NCBI GenBank assembly: GCA_016180815.1 | Contig: JACPAN010000011.1 | Coordinates: forward strand, 78,392-142,391 | DNA length: 64,000 nt | Source of the DNA: Elusimicrobiota bacterium | Lineage (GTDB): Bacteria; Elusimicrobiota; Elusimicrobia; JACQPE01 | Direction: 5' to 3' | Part shown: piece by piece, positions 25,563-34,203 of the stretch | How positions within the stretch are numbered: the first letter of the stretch is position 1 | Layout of the letters: each line of letters opens with the position of its first letter | Made by a program: the position numbers and the translations under genes | Notes under the pieces: model-generated | Told to the model about the DNA's origin: nothing | What the model saw: only the letters and a program-made list of their open reading frames with translations | The model's database searches: none

Positions 25563-26039
25563 ATGGCCAAGCCTTCCATCCCGATTAAAATTCTCGATAT
25601 CCTAAAACAGGAAAACATTCTGATCGATCTCAAGGCTCAGATCAAGCTGGATGCGCTCAAGGAAATGACCGCTCAGGCGCTCAATAAGGAAGAGCCGTCG
25701 GTCAAAGACGAAATCGTGCAGGCTCTTTTGGACCGGGAGAGACTGGGTTCAACCGGGATCGGTTCCGGCGTCGCCGTACCGCATGCCAAGTCTCCTCGAG
25801 TCGGACAGATCATCTGCGCGCTGAGCATGTCGAAGAAGGGCATCGATTTTCAAGCGCTCGATCAGGCGCCTGTTTATATCGTTTTTCTTTTGGTGGCCCC
25901 TCCCAATTCCCAGAGCGAACACCTGAACATTTTGGCCAGGATTGTTCGCCTTCTTAAAGACCGCGTTTTCCGGCAGGCGCTTCGGGAAGCGAAGACGAAG
26001 GAAGAGGTGGTGAAGCTCATCGGCGCGGAAGACGTCTAG
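25563..26039 (+). CDS. ptsN: PTS IIA protein of the nitrogen-regulatory type (PtsN-like)
   Basis: A 158-residue EIIA of the fructose/Ntr family. The phosphorylated His74 is in SGVAVPHAK, preceded by the typical RERLGSTGIGSG. The C-terminal part (VYIVFLLVAPPNSQSEHLNILARIVRLL) is the standard EIIA-Ntr pattern. These proteins relay phosphate from HPr-like carriers and regulate transporters and kinases instead of importing sugar. It is followed at once by hprK and rapZ, as in many Gram-negative regulatory PTS clusters. ATG at 25563 follows AGGGGCAACCCC, a weak ribosome site. Confidence 0.92.
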   Translation: MAKPSIPIKILDILKQENILIDLKAQIKLDALKEMTAQALNKEEPSVKDEIVQALLDRERLGSTGIGSGVAVPHAKSPRVGQIICALSMSKKGIDFQALDQAPVYIVFLLVAPPNSQSEHLNILARIVRLLKDRVFRQALREAKTKEEVVKLIGAEDV

Positions 26040-26044
26040 GGCCC

Positions 26045-26989
26045 GTGTCGCTGACCGTCGGGGAGCTTTTAACCGCGCGGGGCGAGCTCTTACGCATTAA
26101 AGTTTTGGCCGGGCGCGCGGGGTTAAACCGCGCGATCCGCGCAACGGAAGTCAACCGCCCCGGCTTGGCTTTGCTTGGGCACATGGAGCGTTTCCGGTCC
26201 GAGCGCATCCAGGTGATCGGAAGAGGCGAAGAAAGCGTCCTGAGAAAACTCAAAGCCAAACAGATCGAGCCCGTGTTCGCCAGAGTCCTTCGTTATAAAA
26301 ACCTTCCCTGCTTCGTAATCACCGCCGGACGAGTGCCGCCTGAAATGATGCTGCGCATGTGCGACAAGGCCGGCGTGCCGGTTTTGCAGTCTTCGTTGGA
26401 CACGGCCCATTTTATCGGCGAACTGCACTCTCATCTTGAGGATCATTTGGCGCCTTCCAAATACCTGCACGGGGTGCTGGTGGAGGTATACGGCTTGGGG
26501 GTATTGATCTGCGGCAAATCGGGCGCCGGAAAATCGGAATGCGCCTTGGAGCTTTTAAAAAGAGGACATTTTTTCATCGGCGACGATTTGATCCGCATCA
26601 AGCATTTGCCCGGAGGGGTTTTAATCGGCGAGGCGGCCCGCCAGGAATTCGGTTCGTATATGGAAGTGCGCGGGTTGGGCATTATCGACGTCAAAAGCCT
26701 CTTCGGCATCGGCGCTGTGATGGATCGAACGCGGGTTGAGCTTGTCACCACGCTGGAGATGTGGGACGGGGGGCGCTTGTCCGGCAATTACGAACGCGTG
26801 GGGCTTTCCGAGCGCACCATGACCATTCTTGGTATTGGGGTGTCGCATGTTGTCTTCCCCGTGTTTCCCGGAAGAAACCTTGCTATCTTACTTGAAGTGG
26901 CCAGCCTCAATCAGCGGTTAAAAAATAAAGGCGTTTATTCGGCGCGCGAATTCGAGGAGAAGATACTTGAGAAAACAGCCGTCCGTTAA
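26045..26989 (+). CDS. hprK: HPr kinase/phosphorylase
   Basis: Phosphorylates and dephosphorylates HPr on Ser46. The 314 residues comprise an N-terminal domain (1-130) and a kinase domain with the catalytic His142 in LHGVLVEVYG, the P-loop GKSGAGKS (157-164) and GHFFIGDDLIRI. The HprK signature (EVRGLGIIDVKSLFGIGAV) and the phosphorylase loop region (GGRLSGNYERVG) are present, so both activities are expected. GTG at 26045 starts six bases after ptsN. It overlaps rapZ by 23 bases. Its substrate HPr, with Ser46 intact, is encoded at 28886. Confidence 0.95.
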   Translation: MSLTVGELLTARGELLRIKVLAGRAGLNRAIRATEVNRPGLALLGHMERFRSERIQVIGRGEESVLRKLKAKQIEPVFARVLRYKNLPCFVITAGRVPPEMMLRMCDKAGVPVLQSSLDTAHFIGELHSHLEDHLAPSKYLHGVLVEVYGLGVLICGKSGAGKSECALELLKRGHFFIGDDLIRIKHLPGGVLIGEAARQEFGSYMEVRGLGIIDVKSLFGIGAVMDRTRVELVTTLEMWDGGRLSGNYERVGLSERTMTILGIGVSHVVFPVFPGRNLAILLEVASLNQRLKNKGVYSAREFEEKILEKTAVR

Positions 26990-27893
26990 ACATAAGATGG
27001 GCGTTTCGGGCGCGGGCGCCGCGGTGCCGGGCTCAAGGGGCGGTCCCATTCTGATCGTCACCGGCGTTTCGGGCGCGGGCAAAAGTCAGGCGCTCAAAAT
27101 CCTCGAAGATTTCGGTTACTTCTGCGTAGATAATTTGCCTACCGGGCTGGTCAAAAATTTTCTCGAGATGCTGAACAAGCCCACGAATTCGGTTCCGGCT
27201 AAAGTCGCCATGGGCATCGATATCCGGGCGCAGGCGTTCCTTGATGATCTGCCCAAGGTCTTGGAAGAATTCCGGCTGCGCGGCTATCGGTATCGAATTT
27301 TATTTTTAGACGCCGGTGAAGAAGTTCTGCTGCGGCGCTTTTCCGAGACCAGGCACCGCCATCCGCTGTCGGCGCGCGCTCTCTTAGACGCAATACGGAC
27401 TGAACGCGTCCAGATGACGAAGATCAAGGAAATCGCCGACAAGGTGATTGATACGTCATCGTTGACCCTGGGCGAGCTCAAGGAAGCCATCTCGGCGTTT
27501 TTAGGCGTCACTCACGAGCGGGAAATGAATTTGGCCGTAGTTTCCTTCGGTTACAAATACGGTTTACCCATCGACGCGGACTTGATCTGGGACGTGCGTT
27601 TTTTGCCCAATCCCAACTATATCGCCAACTTGAAGCCCTTGACCGGGCTTGATGCCGCGGTGGAGCGCTATGTTTTGGGCAGTCCCAAGGCTAAGGCTTT
27701 TATCGGGCAGTTTTTGCGCATGCTCAGGGATTTGATCCCACAATACATCCGTGAAGGCAAATCCTACATGACCATGGGGATCGGCTGCACCGGAGGCCGC
27801 CATCGAAGCGTGGCCATCGCCCGTACCTTGGCCCAGGAACTGCGCTCCGCGGGTTATACGGTGCGGGAATTCCACAGGGATTCGGAAAAGTAA
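26967..27893 (+). CDS. rapZ: RNase adapter / nucleotide-binding protein RapZ
   Basis: A 308-residue RapZ/YvcJ protein; in E. coli it senses GlcN6P and controls small-RNA turnover. Walker A is GVSGAGKS (33-40); DNLPTGLVKNFLE, ETRHRHPLS and the C-terminal GIGCTGGRHRSVAIA are diagnostic. The TTG at 26967, inside hprK and behind GAGGAGA, gives a 32-residue leader before the P-loop; the ATG at 26997 is a fair alternative. The leader is odd: residues 12-17 (GVSGAG) copy the start of the P-loop, and the DNA carries an in-phase 18-bp direct repeat there. The C-terminal domain is complete. Confidence 0.93.
   Translation: MRKQPSVKHKMGVSGAGAAVPGSRGGPILIVTGVSGAGKSQALKILEDFGYFCVDNLPTGLVKNFLEMLNKPTNSVPAKVAMGIDIRAQAFLDDLPKVLEEFRLRGYRYRILFLDAGEEVLLRRFSETRHRHPLSARALLDAIRTERVQMTKIKEIADKVIDTSSLTLGELKEAISAFLGVTHEREMNLAVVSFGYKYGLPIDADLIWDVRFLPNPNYIANLKPLTGLDAAVERYVLGSPKAKAFIGQFLRMLRDLIPQYIREGKSYMTMGIGCTGGRHRSVAIARTLAQELRSAGYTVREFHRDSEK
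27000..27080 (+). repeat. In-phase 18-bp direct repeat spanning the rapZ P-loop
   Basis: GGCGTTTCGGGCGCGGGC occurs at 27000-27017 and again at 27063-27080, 63 bases (21 codons) apart. The second copy encodes the true Walker A; the first places the same residues in the leader. It looks like a small duplication within the gene start. Confidence 0.85.
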
Positions 27894-27907
27894 GGGGCCA
27901 TAAAGTC

Positions 27908-28345
27908 ATGGTCAGCATCGTCATCGTCACACATGGAGAATTCGGCGCGTATTTGCTGGAAGCCGCAGAGGAGATCGTCGGACGCCCCGCCGAGCAATGC
28001 GTCGTTGTCGCCGCAATCTCGCGACGGTTGTCTTTGCCTGAGGTCAGGCAAAAGATCGAGGCCGCAATCACCGAGGCGGTCAAATCCTCCGGCTCCGAAG
28101 GCGTCTTGGCGCTGTGCGACATGCTGGGGGGTACTCCTTGCAATGAGACGCTGTTGTTGGCCCGCAAATACCCCAAGATCGAGGTATTGGCCGGCGTTAA
28201 TCTTTACATGATTATTTCTGCGCTGATGAATTCCCGGCGGCTCGGCCTTGAGTCGCTGTTGAGTAAAGTTCTCGAGGATTCGCGGCGCTCCGTGGCCAAT
28301 GCCCGTGAGATTTTTTTGAGCAAATCGGGGTCCGTTAAGGAATAA
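27908..28345 (+). CDS. PTS mannose-family EIIA component
   Basis: A 145-residue EIIA-Man domain. His9 in IVIVTHGEFG is the phosphorylation site, and CDMLGGTPCNETLLLA with VLAGVNLYMIISAL are the family blocks. Normally this domain passes phosphate to EIIB for uptake by EIIC/EIID. No EIIC or EIID gene is present, so it is probably regulatory. The ATG at 27908 follows AAGGGGCC at the rapZ end. The gene's final codons and stop form the left arm of a 21-bp hairpin. Confidence 0.93.
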   Translation: MVSIVIVTHGEFGAYLLEAAEEIVGRPAEQCVVVAAISRRLSLPEVRQKIEAAITEAVKSSGSEGVLALCDMLGGTPCNETLLLARKYPKIEVLAGVNLYMIISALMNSRRLGLESLLSKVLEDSRRSVANAREIFLSKSGSVKE

Positions 28346-28372
28346 ATGTGTCATTTATTCCTTAACGGACCC
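28328..28372. terminator. Perfect 21-bp hairpin at the end of the EIIA-Man gene
   Basis: Arms 28328-28348 and 28352-28372 are exact reverse complements around a three-base loop (TGT). The left arm contains the last codons of the EIIA gene and its TAA (28343-28345). No T-run follows. The stem is far longer and more perfect than needed for a terminator; it may reduce read-through to EIIB, stabilise the upstream message, or mark a palindromic element. Confidence 0.5.
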
Positions 28373-28392
28373 TCAGGGGGGCGCTAGCAGGC

Positions 28393-28878
28393 ATGGCCGT
28401 TGTTCTTTACCGTATCGACAATCGATTGGTGCACGCCCAGGTCTTGGAGGGGTGGCTGCCGGCGGTCAAGGCCAATATGCTGGCCGTCGTCAACGACGAT
28501 TTCGTGAAAGATGAAATCCGCATGCGCATCGCCGAGCGCGCGGTGGCCGATCATATGCGCGTCGCCTTCTGGACATTGGATCAATCTCCGATGGAAGCGG
28601 CGCGCCTCGATCAGGATGAATCCTTGAGGGCGGTTTTAGTCTTTGCGTCGCCGAACGATGTTCTTGAGTTTATTCGCCTGGGCGCCCGGCCTCCGGCGGA
28701 AGTCAATATCGGCGGCATGCATTATGCGATCAGCCGTTTGAGCCTGGGCCGCTACCGGACCTTCAGCGATCAGGATCGCGAGGCGCTGGCGCGGCTTCTG
28801 GAGCTCGGTGTTCGCTTGGATGCCCGGGCCACGCCGACCGATGAACCCGTTGATTTAATGTCCGTCATTAAGAGTTAG
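28393..28878 (+). CDS. PTS mannose-family EIIB component
   Basis: A 161-residue EIIB-Man protein. The phosphoacceptor His14 lies in YRIDNRLVHAQVLEGW, followed by LAVVNDDFVKDEIRMRIA and NIGGMHYAIS, all typical. Partners normally include EIIC and EIID membrane proteins, which are missing; the downstream genes are HPr and EI. It may serve as a phosphate sink or signal-transfer protein. It starts 20 bases after the hairpin that ends the EIIA gene, with the putative ribosome site GGGGGG close to that hairpin. Confidence 0.9.
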   Translation: MAVVLYRIDNRLVHAQVLEGWLPAVKANMLAVVNDDFVKDEIRMRIAERAVADHMRVAFWTLDQSPMEAARLDQDESLRAVLVFASPNDVLEFIRLGARPPAEVNIGGMHYAISRLSLGRYRTFSDQDREALARLLELGVRLDARATPTDEPVDLMSVIKS

Positions 28879-28885
28879 GTGCGTG

Positions 28886-29152
28886 ATGCTTGAAAAGCAA
28901 TTCACCGTGCCCAATAAAATGGGGCTGCATGCGCGTCCGGCCGCTTTATTCGTTCAGACGGCCAGCCGTTTCAATTCCGAAGTGCGCGTGTTAAAAGACG
29001 GCATCGAGGTCAACGGAAAAAGCGTTATGGGGCTGATGATGCTGGCCGCTGAATTCGGCAGCGCGCTCATGGTGCGTATCTGGGGTGCGGATGAATCCAA
29101 AGCCATGGAAGCGATCCAAAAAATTTTCGATCAGAAATTTTTGGAAGCATGA
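28886..29152 (+). CDS. ptsH: Phosphocarrier protein HPr
   Basis: The small phosphocarrier between EI and EIIA proteins, 88 residues. His15 in KMGLHARPAA takes phosphate from EI. Ser46 in NGKSVMGLMMLAA is the HprK target, so both control points are intact. I use ATG 28886; the GTG at 28883 only adds one residue. The stop overlaps the EI start (ATGA). With HprK at 26045 the organism has the Ser-phosphorylation branch usually linked to carbon control in Firmicutes but also present in many Gram-negative phyla. Confidence 0.96.
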   Translation: MLEKQFTVPNKMGLHARPAALFVQTASRFNSEVRVLKDGIEVNGKSVMGLMMLAAEFGSALMVRIWGADESKAMEAIQKIFDQKFLEA

Positions 29153-30945
29153 GCCAAGATTTGACGCTCATCGGTATTGCGGCCAGCCCGGGGATATCGT
29201 TCGGGCGGGCTTTTGTTTTTGAGAGCGAGGCCATGGTGGTCACCAAACGCCGTATTGCCGAGGGCCGAGTCGCTGCCGAGGTCAAGCGTTACCTCAAGGC
29301 CGTAGAGCGGACGAATCGCGATTTGAACGCGGCCGAGGCGGATGTCTTAAAAATGTTGGGGCGTCAGCACGCCCGTTTGATCGAGGCGCATCGTCTGATT
29401 CTTCAGGATCCGATCCTGACCAAAGACGTTCCCAAATTGATCGAGACCGAGGGAATCAACGCGGAATTTGCGCTATCGGAGACCCTGTCGCGCGTCAATG
29501 TGGCGTTCGAGGCGCTCACGGACGAGTTTTTCAGGGAGCGCCGCCATGATCTTTTTGACGTCGGGCGCCGGGTCCTTCGCCATCTTCACGGCAACCGCCG
29601 CAAGAGCGCCCGGCAGGAGCAGATCGGCGATTCCACCATTGTCATCGCCAGGAACCTGCTGCCGACGGATACGATTCATTTGAAGGAACGCAAGATTTTG
29701 GGTTTTGCCACGGAATTGGGCTCACGCCTCTCCCATGTCGCTATTTTGGCCCAGTCCCTGGAAATTCCGGCGGTGGTGGGGGTCCCGGATATGCTCAAGC
29801 ACGTGGCCTCCGGCGATGAGATCATCGTTGACGGCAATGAGGGCACGGTGCATGTCCGGCCGTCGGTGGCCACGACCAAGCATTACAGGCAGAAAGAGTC
29901 GCGCCTCAAAAAAGAGCAGGAGGATCTTTTAGCCGTGACCCAGGGCCCGGCCGTGACTGCGGACGGTTTTACCTTGGCCATTTCGGCGAATCTCGACGCT
30001 TTGGAGGAATTGTCCTTGGTTAAAAAATGGGGGGCCCGGGGCATCGGTCTTTTTCGCACCGAGCTCGTGCTGATGCAGTGGGAGAAGCCCATTCTCTTCG
30101 ATGTCGCCCGACAGACCGAGGTTTACCGCAGAGCCATCGAGGAAGTGGCCCCGGAAACAGCGGTGATCCGCCTTTTAGACATCGGCGCCGACAAGCTTCT
30201 TGAATTGGGCTCTGAGGCCGGCTTGCCCGTGCGTATCGTTTCCGGCGATGCTGAGTCAAAAAGCGAGATTCTGCCGATGGGCTTAAGGGGGATCCGCCTG
30301 GCTTTGCGTTACCCTAAAATCCTTAAAAGTCAGCTTAGGGCTATTTTGACGGCCAGCACCTCGGGGTACCCGCGCATCTTGTTGCCCATGGTCAGCGCCA
30401 TCGAAGAAGTTAGGGAAGTCCGCTGGCTGTTGGAGGAGATCAAGGAAGAATTGAAAAAGGAGGGGATCGCTTTTCGTGAGGATATCCCATTGGGCATCAT
30501 GGTGGAGGTCCCTTCGGTCGCGATCAAGGTCGAGGCGTTTTTAGCCGAGGTTGATTTTATTTCCGTGGGCACCAATGATCTTGTGCAGTATGTGCTGGCC
30601 TGTGACCGGGCCAGCGCGGAACTCGCCTATCTCTATCAGGAATTTCATCCTTCCATCCTGCAATTGTTGTCGAATGTAACCAAGGCGGCTCACGCTACGA
30701 AACGTTGGGTCGGAATTTGCGGTGAGCTGGCCGGCAATCCCTTGGCCTTGCCTTTGTTGTTGGGCATGGGTTTTGATGGGATCTCGGTCAACCCTCATTT
30801 GGTGCCTAAAATCAAAAAGCAGCTCAAAACGCTCAAATTGTCCGACTGCCGGCAGGTCGTCGATGAGGCGTTGAAACTTTCCAGTTATGAAGAGGTGGTC
30901 GAGTTATTGAAGCGCCAGATACCGATGCCTGCGCCTTCAACATAG
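29149..30945 (+). CDS. ptsI: PTS enzyme I (phosphoenolpyruvate-protein phosphotransferase)
   Basis: Transfers phosphate from phosphoenolpyruvate to HPr. The 598 residues include the HPr-binding N-terminal domain, the swivel phosphohistidine at His196 in GSRLSHVAILAQ (the usual GGRTSHxAI has Thr instead of Leu before Ser), and the PEP-binding barrel with GIGLFRTE, VGTNDLVQYVLACDR and GICGELAGN (Cys524). It is full length. The ATG overlaps the HPr stop. It closes the phosphorelay cluster and is followed ten bases later by lepA. Confidence 0.97.
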   Translation: MSQDLTLIGIAASPGISFGRAFVFESEAMVVTKRRIAEGRVAAEVKRYLKAVERTNRDLNAAEADVLKMLGRQHARLIEAHRLILQDPILTKDVPKLIETEGINAEFALSETLSRVNVAFEALTDEFFRERRHDLFDVGRRVLRHLHGNRRKSARQEQIGDSTIVIARNLLPTDTIHLKERKILGFATELGSRLSHVAILAQSLEIPAVVGVPDMLKHVASGDEIIVDGNEGTVHVRPSVATTKHYRQKESRLKKEQEDLLAVTQGPAVTADGFTLAISANLDALEELSLVKKWGARGIGLFRTELVLMQWEKPILFDVARQTEVYRRAIEEVAPETAVIRLLDIGADKLLELGSEAGLPVRIVSGDAESKSEILPMGLRGIRLALRYPKILKSQLRAILTASTSGYPRILLPMVSAIEEVREVRWLLEEIKEELKKEGIAFREDIPLGIMVEVPSVAIKVEAFLAEVDFISVGTNDLVQYVLACDRASAELAYLYQEFHPSILQLLSNVTKAAHATKRWVGICGELAGNPLALPLLLGMGFDGISVNPHLVPKIKKQLKTLKLSDCRQVVDEALKLSSYEEVVELLKRQIPMPAPST

Positions 30946-30954
30946 AGGCCGGAG

Positions 30955-32757
30955 GTGGACTCTTCAAAACTTAGAAATTTTTCCATCATCGCGCATATCG
31001 ATCACGGAAAATCCACCCTGGCCGATCGTCTGCTCGAGAGGACGGGCGCGGTTCATACCTTAAGCCGCGCGCAATTTTTAGACTCCATGGAGCTCGAGCA
31101 GGAGCGGGGCATCACCATCAAGGCCAAGGCGGTCCGGCTTTCATGGAAAGGCTATATCTTGAACCTATTGGATACTCCCGGTCATGTGGATTTCACGTTC
31201 GAGGTGCATCGGGCGCTTTGGGCTTGCGAAGGCGTGCTGCTTTTAGTCGACGCCAGCCAGGGCGTTCAAGCGCAAACCGTGGCCAATTGCGAGATCGCGC
31301 GCAAAACCGGGCTCACCATCATTCCGGTCATCAATAAAATCGATTTATCCAACGCCCAAGTCGAGGAAACCGTCCGCCAAATCGAGGATATTCTTGTTTT
31401 AGATGAGCCGCCCTTGCGCGTTTCGGCGAAAACCGGCGCCGGCGTTGACGAGCTCTTGGACGCGATCGTCGAGCGTATTGCTGCGCCGCAGACAGGCGAC
31501 CCTCAAGCGCCGGCCGCCGCGTTGATTTTTGATTCTTACATGGATCCGTTTAAAGGAGTGATTTTGGTTGTCCGGGTTTTCGAGGGCATGATTGCGGCCA
31601 AAAATAAAGCCCGTTTACTGCACGATTCAAGCGGCCAGGAATACCTGATTGAAGAGGTTGGTTACCTGACGCCGCAGCGCCAGGGGGCCGAGCGGCTTTC
31701 CGGCGGAGAAGTGGGCTATGTGGTTTGCGGACTCAAGGATCCCTCTCGCGTGCGCCACGGAGAAACATTGGCCGCCTGGCGTCCCGGCGGGCCGCCCGCT
31801 CGAACAATGCCGTTGAAGCCTTTGGGAGCGCCGCTGAAGCCTTTTGTTTACGTGGGGATGTACCCTATTCAATTGGGCGACGTGGAGGATCTACAGCGGG
31901 CTTTGGAAAAGCTTCATTTGACGGACCCAAGCTTCGAATACGTGTTGGAATCATCCGTGGCCCTGGGTCCGGGTTTTCGCGTGGGCTTTTTAGGCTTGTT
32001 GCATTTGGAGATCATCCAGCAGCGCCTGATCAGAGAGTTTAATCAGGAGGTGATCATCACCAACCCCAATGTCCGCTATCGCGTGCATGCAAAAAAGGGG
32101 GAAGTGCGGGAAGTGATCAGCCCGGCTCACTTTCCGCCTCATGGCGAGGTTACCGGCGTGGAGGAACCTTTCGCCCGCGTCAAAATATTGACGCCGGTTG
32201 ATTATCTGGGGGCTATCCTGGAACTCTTGAAATCGCGCCGGGGTGTTCATATTGAAATGCTTCATTTGACGCCCGAGCGCATTCAGGTGATTTGGGAAAT
32301 CCCGTTGGCCGAGCTGGTGGTGGATTTCTACGATAAATTAAAGTCCATTTCGCAGGGTTACGCGTCGCTCGACTATGAATTAGCCGGTTATCGAAAGAAG
32401 GACGCGTTGGCCAAAATTGAAATCATGATTCAGGGGGAGACCTGCGACGCGATGAGTTTCATCGCGCCCAAGGACCGCGCTTATGACGAATCACGCGAAT
32501 TGTTGGAGCGTTTGCGGGATATCGTGCCCCGGCAAATGTTCGAGGTCGCGCTGCAAGCCGTGGCCGACGGTAAAATCATCGCCAAAGAACGCATCGCTGC
32601 CATCCGCAAGGATGTGTTGGCCAAATGCTACGGCGGCGACATCAGCCGCAAGATGAAGCTTTTAAAGAAACAAAAAGAGGGAAAGAAAAAAATGCGTATG
32701 CTGGGCAAAGTCGAGATGCCGCCGGAGGCGTTTTTGACCGTGCTGCGTAAAACCTAA
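30955..32757 (+). CDS. lepA: Elongation factor 4 (LepA)
   Basis: A ribosome-binding GTPase of 600 residues, the family's normal length. The GTG at 30955 follows GGCCGGAG. G1 is AHIDHGKS (13-20), then ERGITIKAKAVRL (switch I region), DTPGHVDF (G3) and NKIDL (G4). The LepA-specific C-terminal domain begins near SISQGYASLDYEL and ends KKMRMLGKVEMPPEAFLTVL, which is diagnostic. lepA-lepB is a conserved pair in many bacteria; lepB follows here ten bases downstream. Confidence 0.97.
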   Translation: MDSSKLRNFSIIAHIDHGKSTLADRLLERTGAVHTLSRAQFLDSMELEQERGITIKAKAVRLSWKGYILNLLDTPGHVDFTFEVHRALWACEGVLLLVDASQGVQAQTVANCEIARKTGLTIIPVINKIDLSNAQVEETVRQIEDILVLDEPPLRVSAKTGAGVDELLDAIVERIAAPQTGDPQAPAAALIFDSYMDPFKGVILVVRVFEGMIAAKNKARLLHDSSGQEYLIEEVGYLTPQRQGAERLSGGEVGYVVCGLKDPSRVRHGETLAAWRPGGPPARTMPLKPLGAPLKPFVYVGMYPIQLGDVEDLQRALEKLHLTDPSFEYVLESSVALGPGFRVGFLGLLHLEIIQQRLIREFNQEVIITNPNVRYRVHAKKGEVREVISPAHFPPHGEVTGVEEPFARVKILTPVDYLGAILELLKSRRGVHIEMLHLTPERIQVIWEIPLAELVVDFYDKLKSISQGYASLDYELAGYRKKDALAKIEIMIQGETCDAMSFIAPKDRAYDESRELLERLRDIVPRQMFEVALQAVADGKIIAKERIAAIRKDVLAKCYGGDISRKMKLLKKQKEGKKKMRMLGKVEMPPEAFLTVLRKT

Positions 32758-32766
32758 AATAACCCA

Positions 32767-33738
32767 ATGACCGAAGGAAGGCTTTTTTTTATCGGCGTGG
32801 GCATCTGGCTGTACAAGTGGCTGCTTTATTCTTATTGGAAGCGCTCGGAGAAAGACCAAGACCAGCCCTCCCCGGTTGAGGCCGGCCTTCTCCACGGTTT
32901 GTTTTACGGCATGGTCGGCGTGCTGCTGGCCGTCACGATCTACGCCTATATGGGCAATGTGCGCGGCTTCGTCAAAGTCGGGGCTTTGGGCGGAGCGACC
33001 GGTTTCCTGTTCGGCTTCATCTCCAGCTTGTTTAAGGTCAAAAACGTCCAGGCCAAGCGCGACATGCTGGCCGTGGATTTGGAATGGGCCCAAACGGCTT
33101 CCTCGGCCGTTATTTTAGCGTCGGTCATCATGTATACGTTGGTGCAGGCTTTTAAAATCCCCTCCGGCTCCATGCAGCCCACTCTTTATGAGGGCGATCA
33201 CCTCTTCGTCAATAAGTTTTATTACGGGGTGCGCGTGCCGATGACCGAGAAACGGGTTTTTTCCGTATCGGACGTTACGGCCAAAGACGTCATTGTTTTT
33301 CAATTCCCGACGGCCAACGATAACCATCAGCATTTCGGCAAAGACTTCATCAAGCGCGCCATTGCGGTCGGCGGAGACACGGTCGTCATCAGAAACAAGC
33401 AGGTTTTTATCAACGGCAAAGCGCTCGGCCAGGAGGTTTACACGCAATTTTTGGACCCGCGCATATTTCCTCGGTTTGAATCGCAATCCCAGAACCTGCC
33501 TCCCGAGGAGTACCAGCGCTATTGGGAGAAAGGACAGCTGGAGATGGTTCTGCGCCACGATGAAATCCGCGACAATTTCGGGCCGGTGCGCGTCCCGGAC
33601 GGTCATTATTTCGCCCTGGGGGACAACCGGGACGCATCCTATGATTCGCGTTTTTGGGGGCCGATGCCCAAAAAATACTTGAAAGGCAAAGCGTGGTTCA
33701 TTTATTGGCCGCCCCGCCGGATAAAAGTCATAAAATAA
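32767..33738 (+). CDS. lepB: Signal peptidase I
   Basis: Cleaves signal peptides of exported proteins at the periplasmic face of the inner membrane. At 323 residues it has an extended N-terminal membrane part with several hydrophobic helices (about residues 5-20, 40-60, 68-90, 110-130). Catalytic Ser135 lies in IPSGSMQPTL and the general-base Lys196 in DFIKRAIAVGGD; the later box is ALGDNRDASYDSRFWG. It overlaps nothing and sits between lepA and nfeD. It would process the signal peptides of the many secreted fibres encoded in this window. Confidence 0.95.
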   Translation: MTEGRLFFIGVGIWLYKWLLYSYWKRSEKDQDQPSPVEAGLLHGLFYGMVGVLLAVTIYAYMGNVRGFVKVGALGGATGFLFGFISSLFKVKNVQAKRDMLAVDLEWAQTASSAVILASVIMYTLVQAFKIPSGSMQPTLYEGDHLFVNKFYYGVRVPMTEKRVFSVSDVTAKDVIVFQFPTANDNHQHFGKDFIKRAIAVGGDTVVIRNKQVFINGKALGQEVYTQFLDPRIFPRFESQSQNLPPEEYQRYWEKGQLEMVLRHDEIRDNFGPVRVPDGHYFALGDNRDASYDSRFWGPMPKKYLKGKAWFIYWPPRRIKVIK

Positions 33739-33750
33739 AGACCGGATATT

Positions 33751-34194
33751 ATGGAATGGTATTGGATCGCCGCGGGCATCGCGCTCATCGTCATTGAGGT
33801 GCTTGTTCCCACCTATTTTTTTCTTTTGTCGCTGGGCGTGGCCTCGTTGATCGTCGGCTGTTTGATTTTTTTGGGTTTCATCACCGCCATGGGTCCCGCG
33901 GTTTGGACGTTCTGCGGTTTTTCGGTCGCCACGCTGGCTCCTTTAACTTATTACGCCCGCCGAAATCGCCGCCAGGGAGGCCGCCGTTCAAATGTCGAGG
34001 AATTGATCGGCAAGGAAGGCATCGTCCAGGAGCGCCCAGGCGACGCCCGGCAGCCGGACAGTTATTTGGTGATGTTAGCCGGGGATGACTGGAGCGCGCG
34101 CTTGGGCGACGCCAAGGCCCAGCCCTTGGCGGCCGGGGACAAGGTCCGCGTCAAGGGCGTCGACGGAGTTCATTTGATCGTTGAGAAAATTTAA
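33751..34194 (+). CDS. NfeD-like membrane protein
   Basis: A 147-residue short NfeD protein. Two to three hydrophobic helices (residues about 3-20, 25-45, 48-66) precede a cytoplasmic OB-fold domain beginning near LIGKEGIVQE and ending GDKVRVKGVDGVHLIVEKI. Short NfeD proteins work with the SPFH/stomatin partner encoded right next to them, as here. The role of the pair is membrane organisation or protease control; details vary by species. Confidence 0.92.
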   Translation: MEWYWIAAGIALIVIEVLVPTYFFLLSLGVASLIVGCLIFLGFITAMGPAVWTFCGFSVATLAPLTYYARRNRRQGGRRSNVEELIGKEGIVQERPGDARQPDSYLVMLAGDDWSARLGDAKAQPLAAGDKVRVKGVDGVHLIVEKI

Positions 34195-34203
34195 GGGGGG
34201 ATC

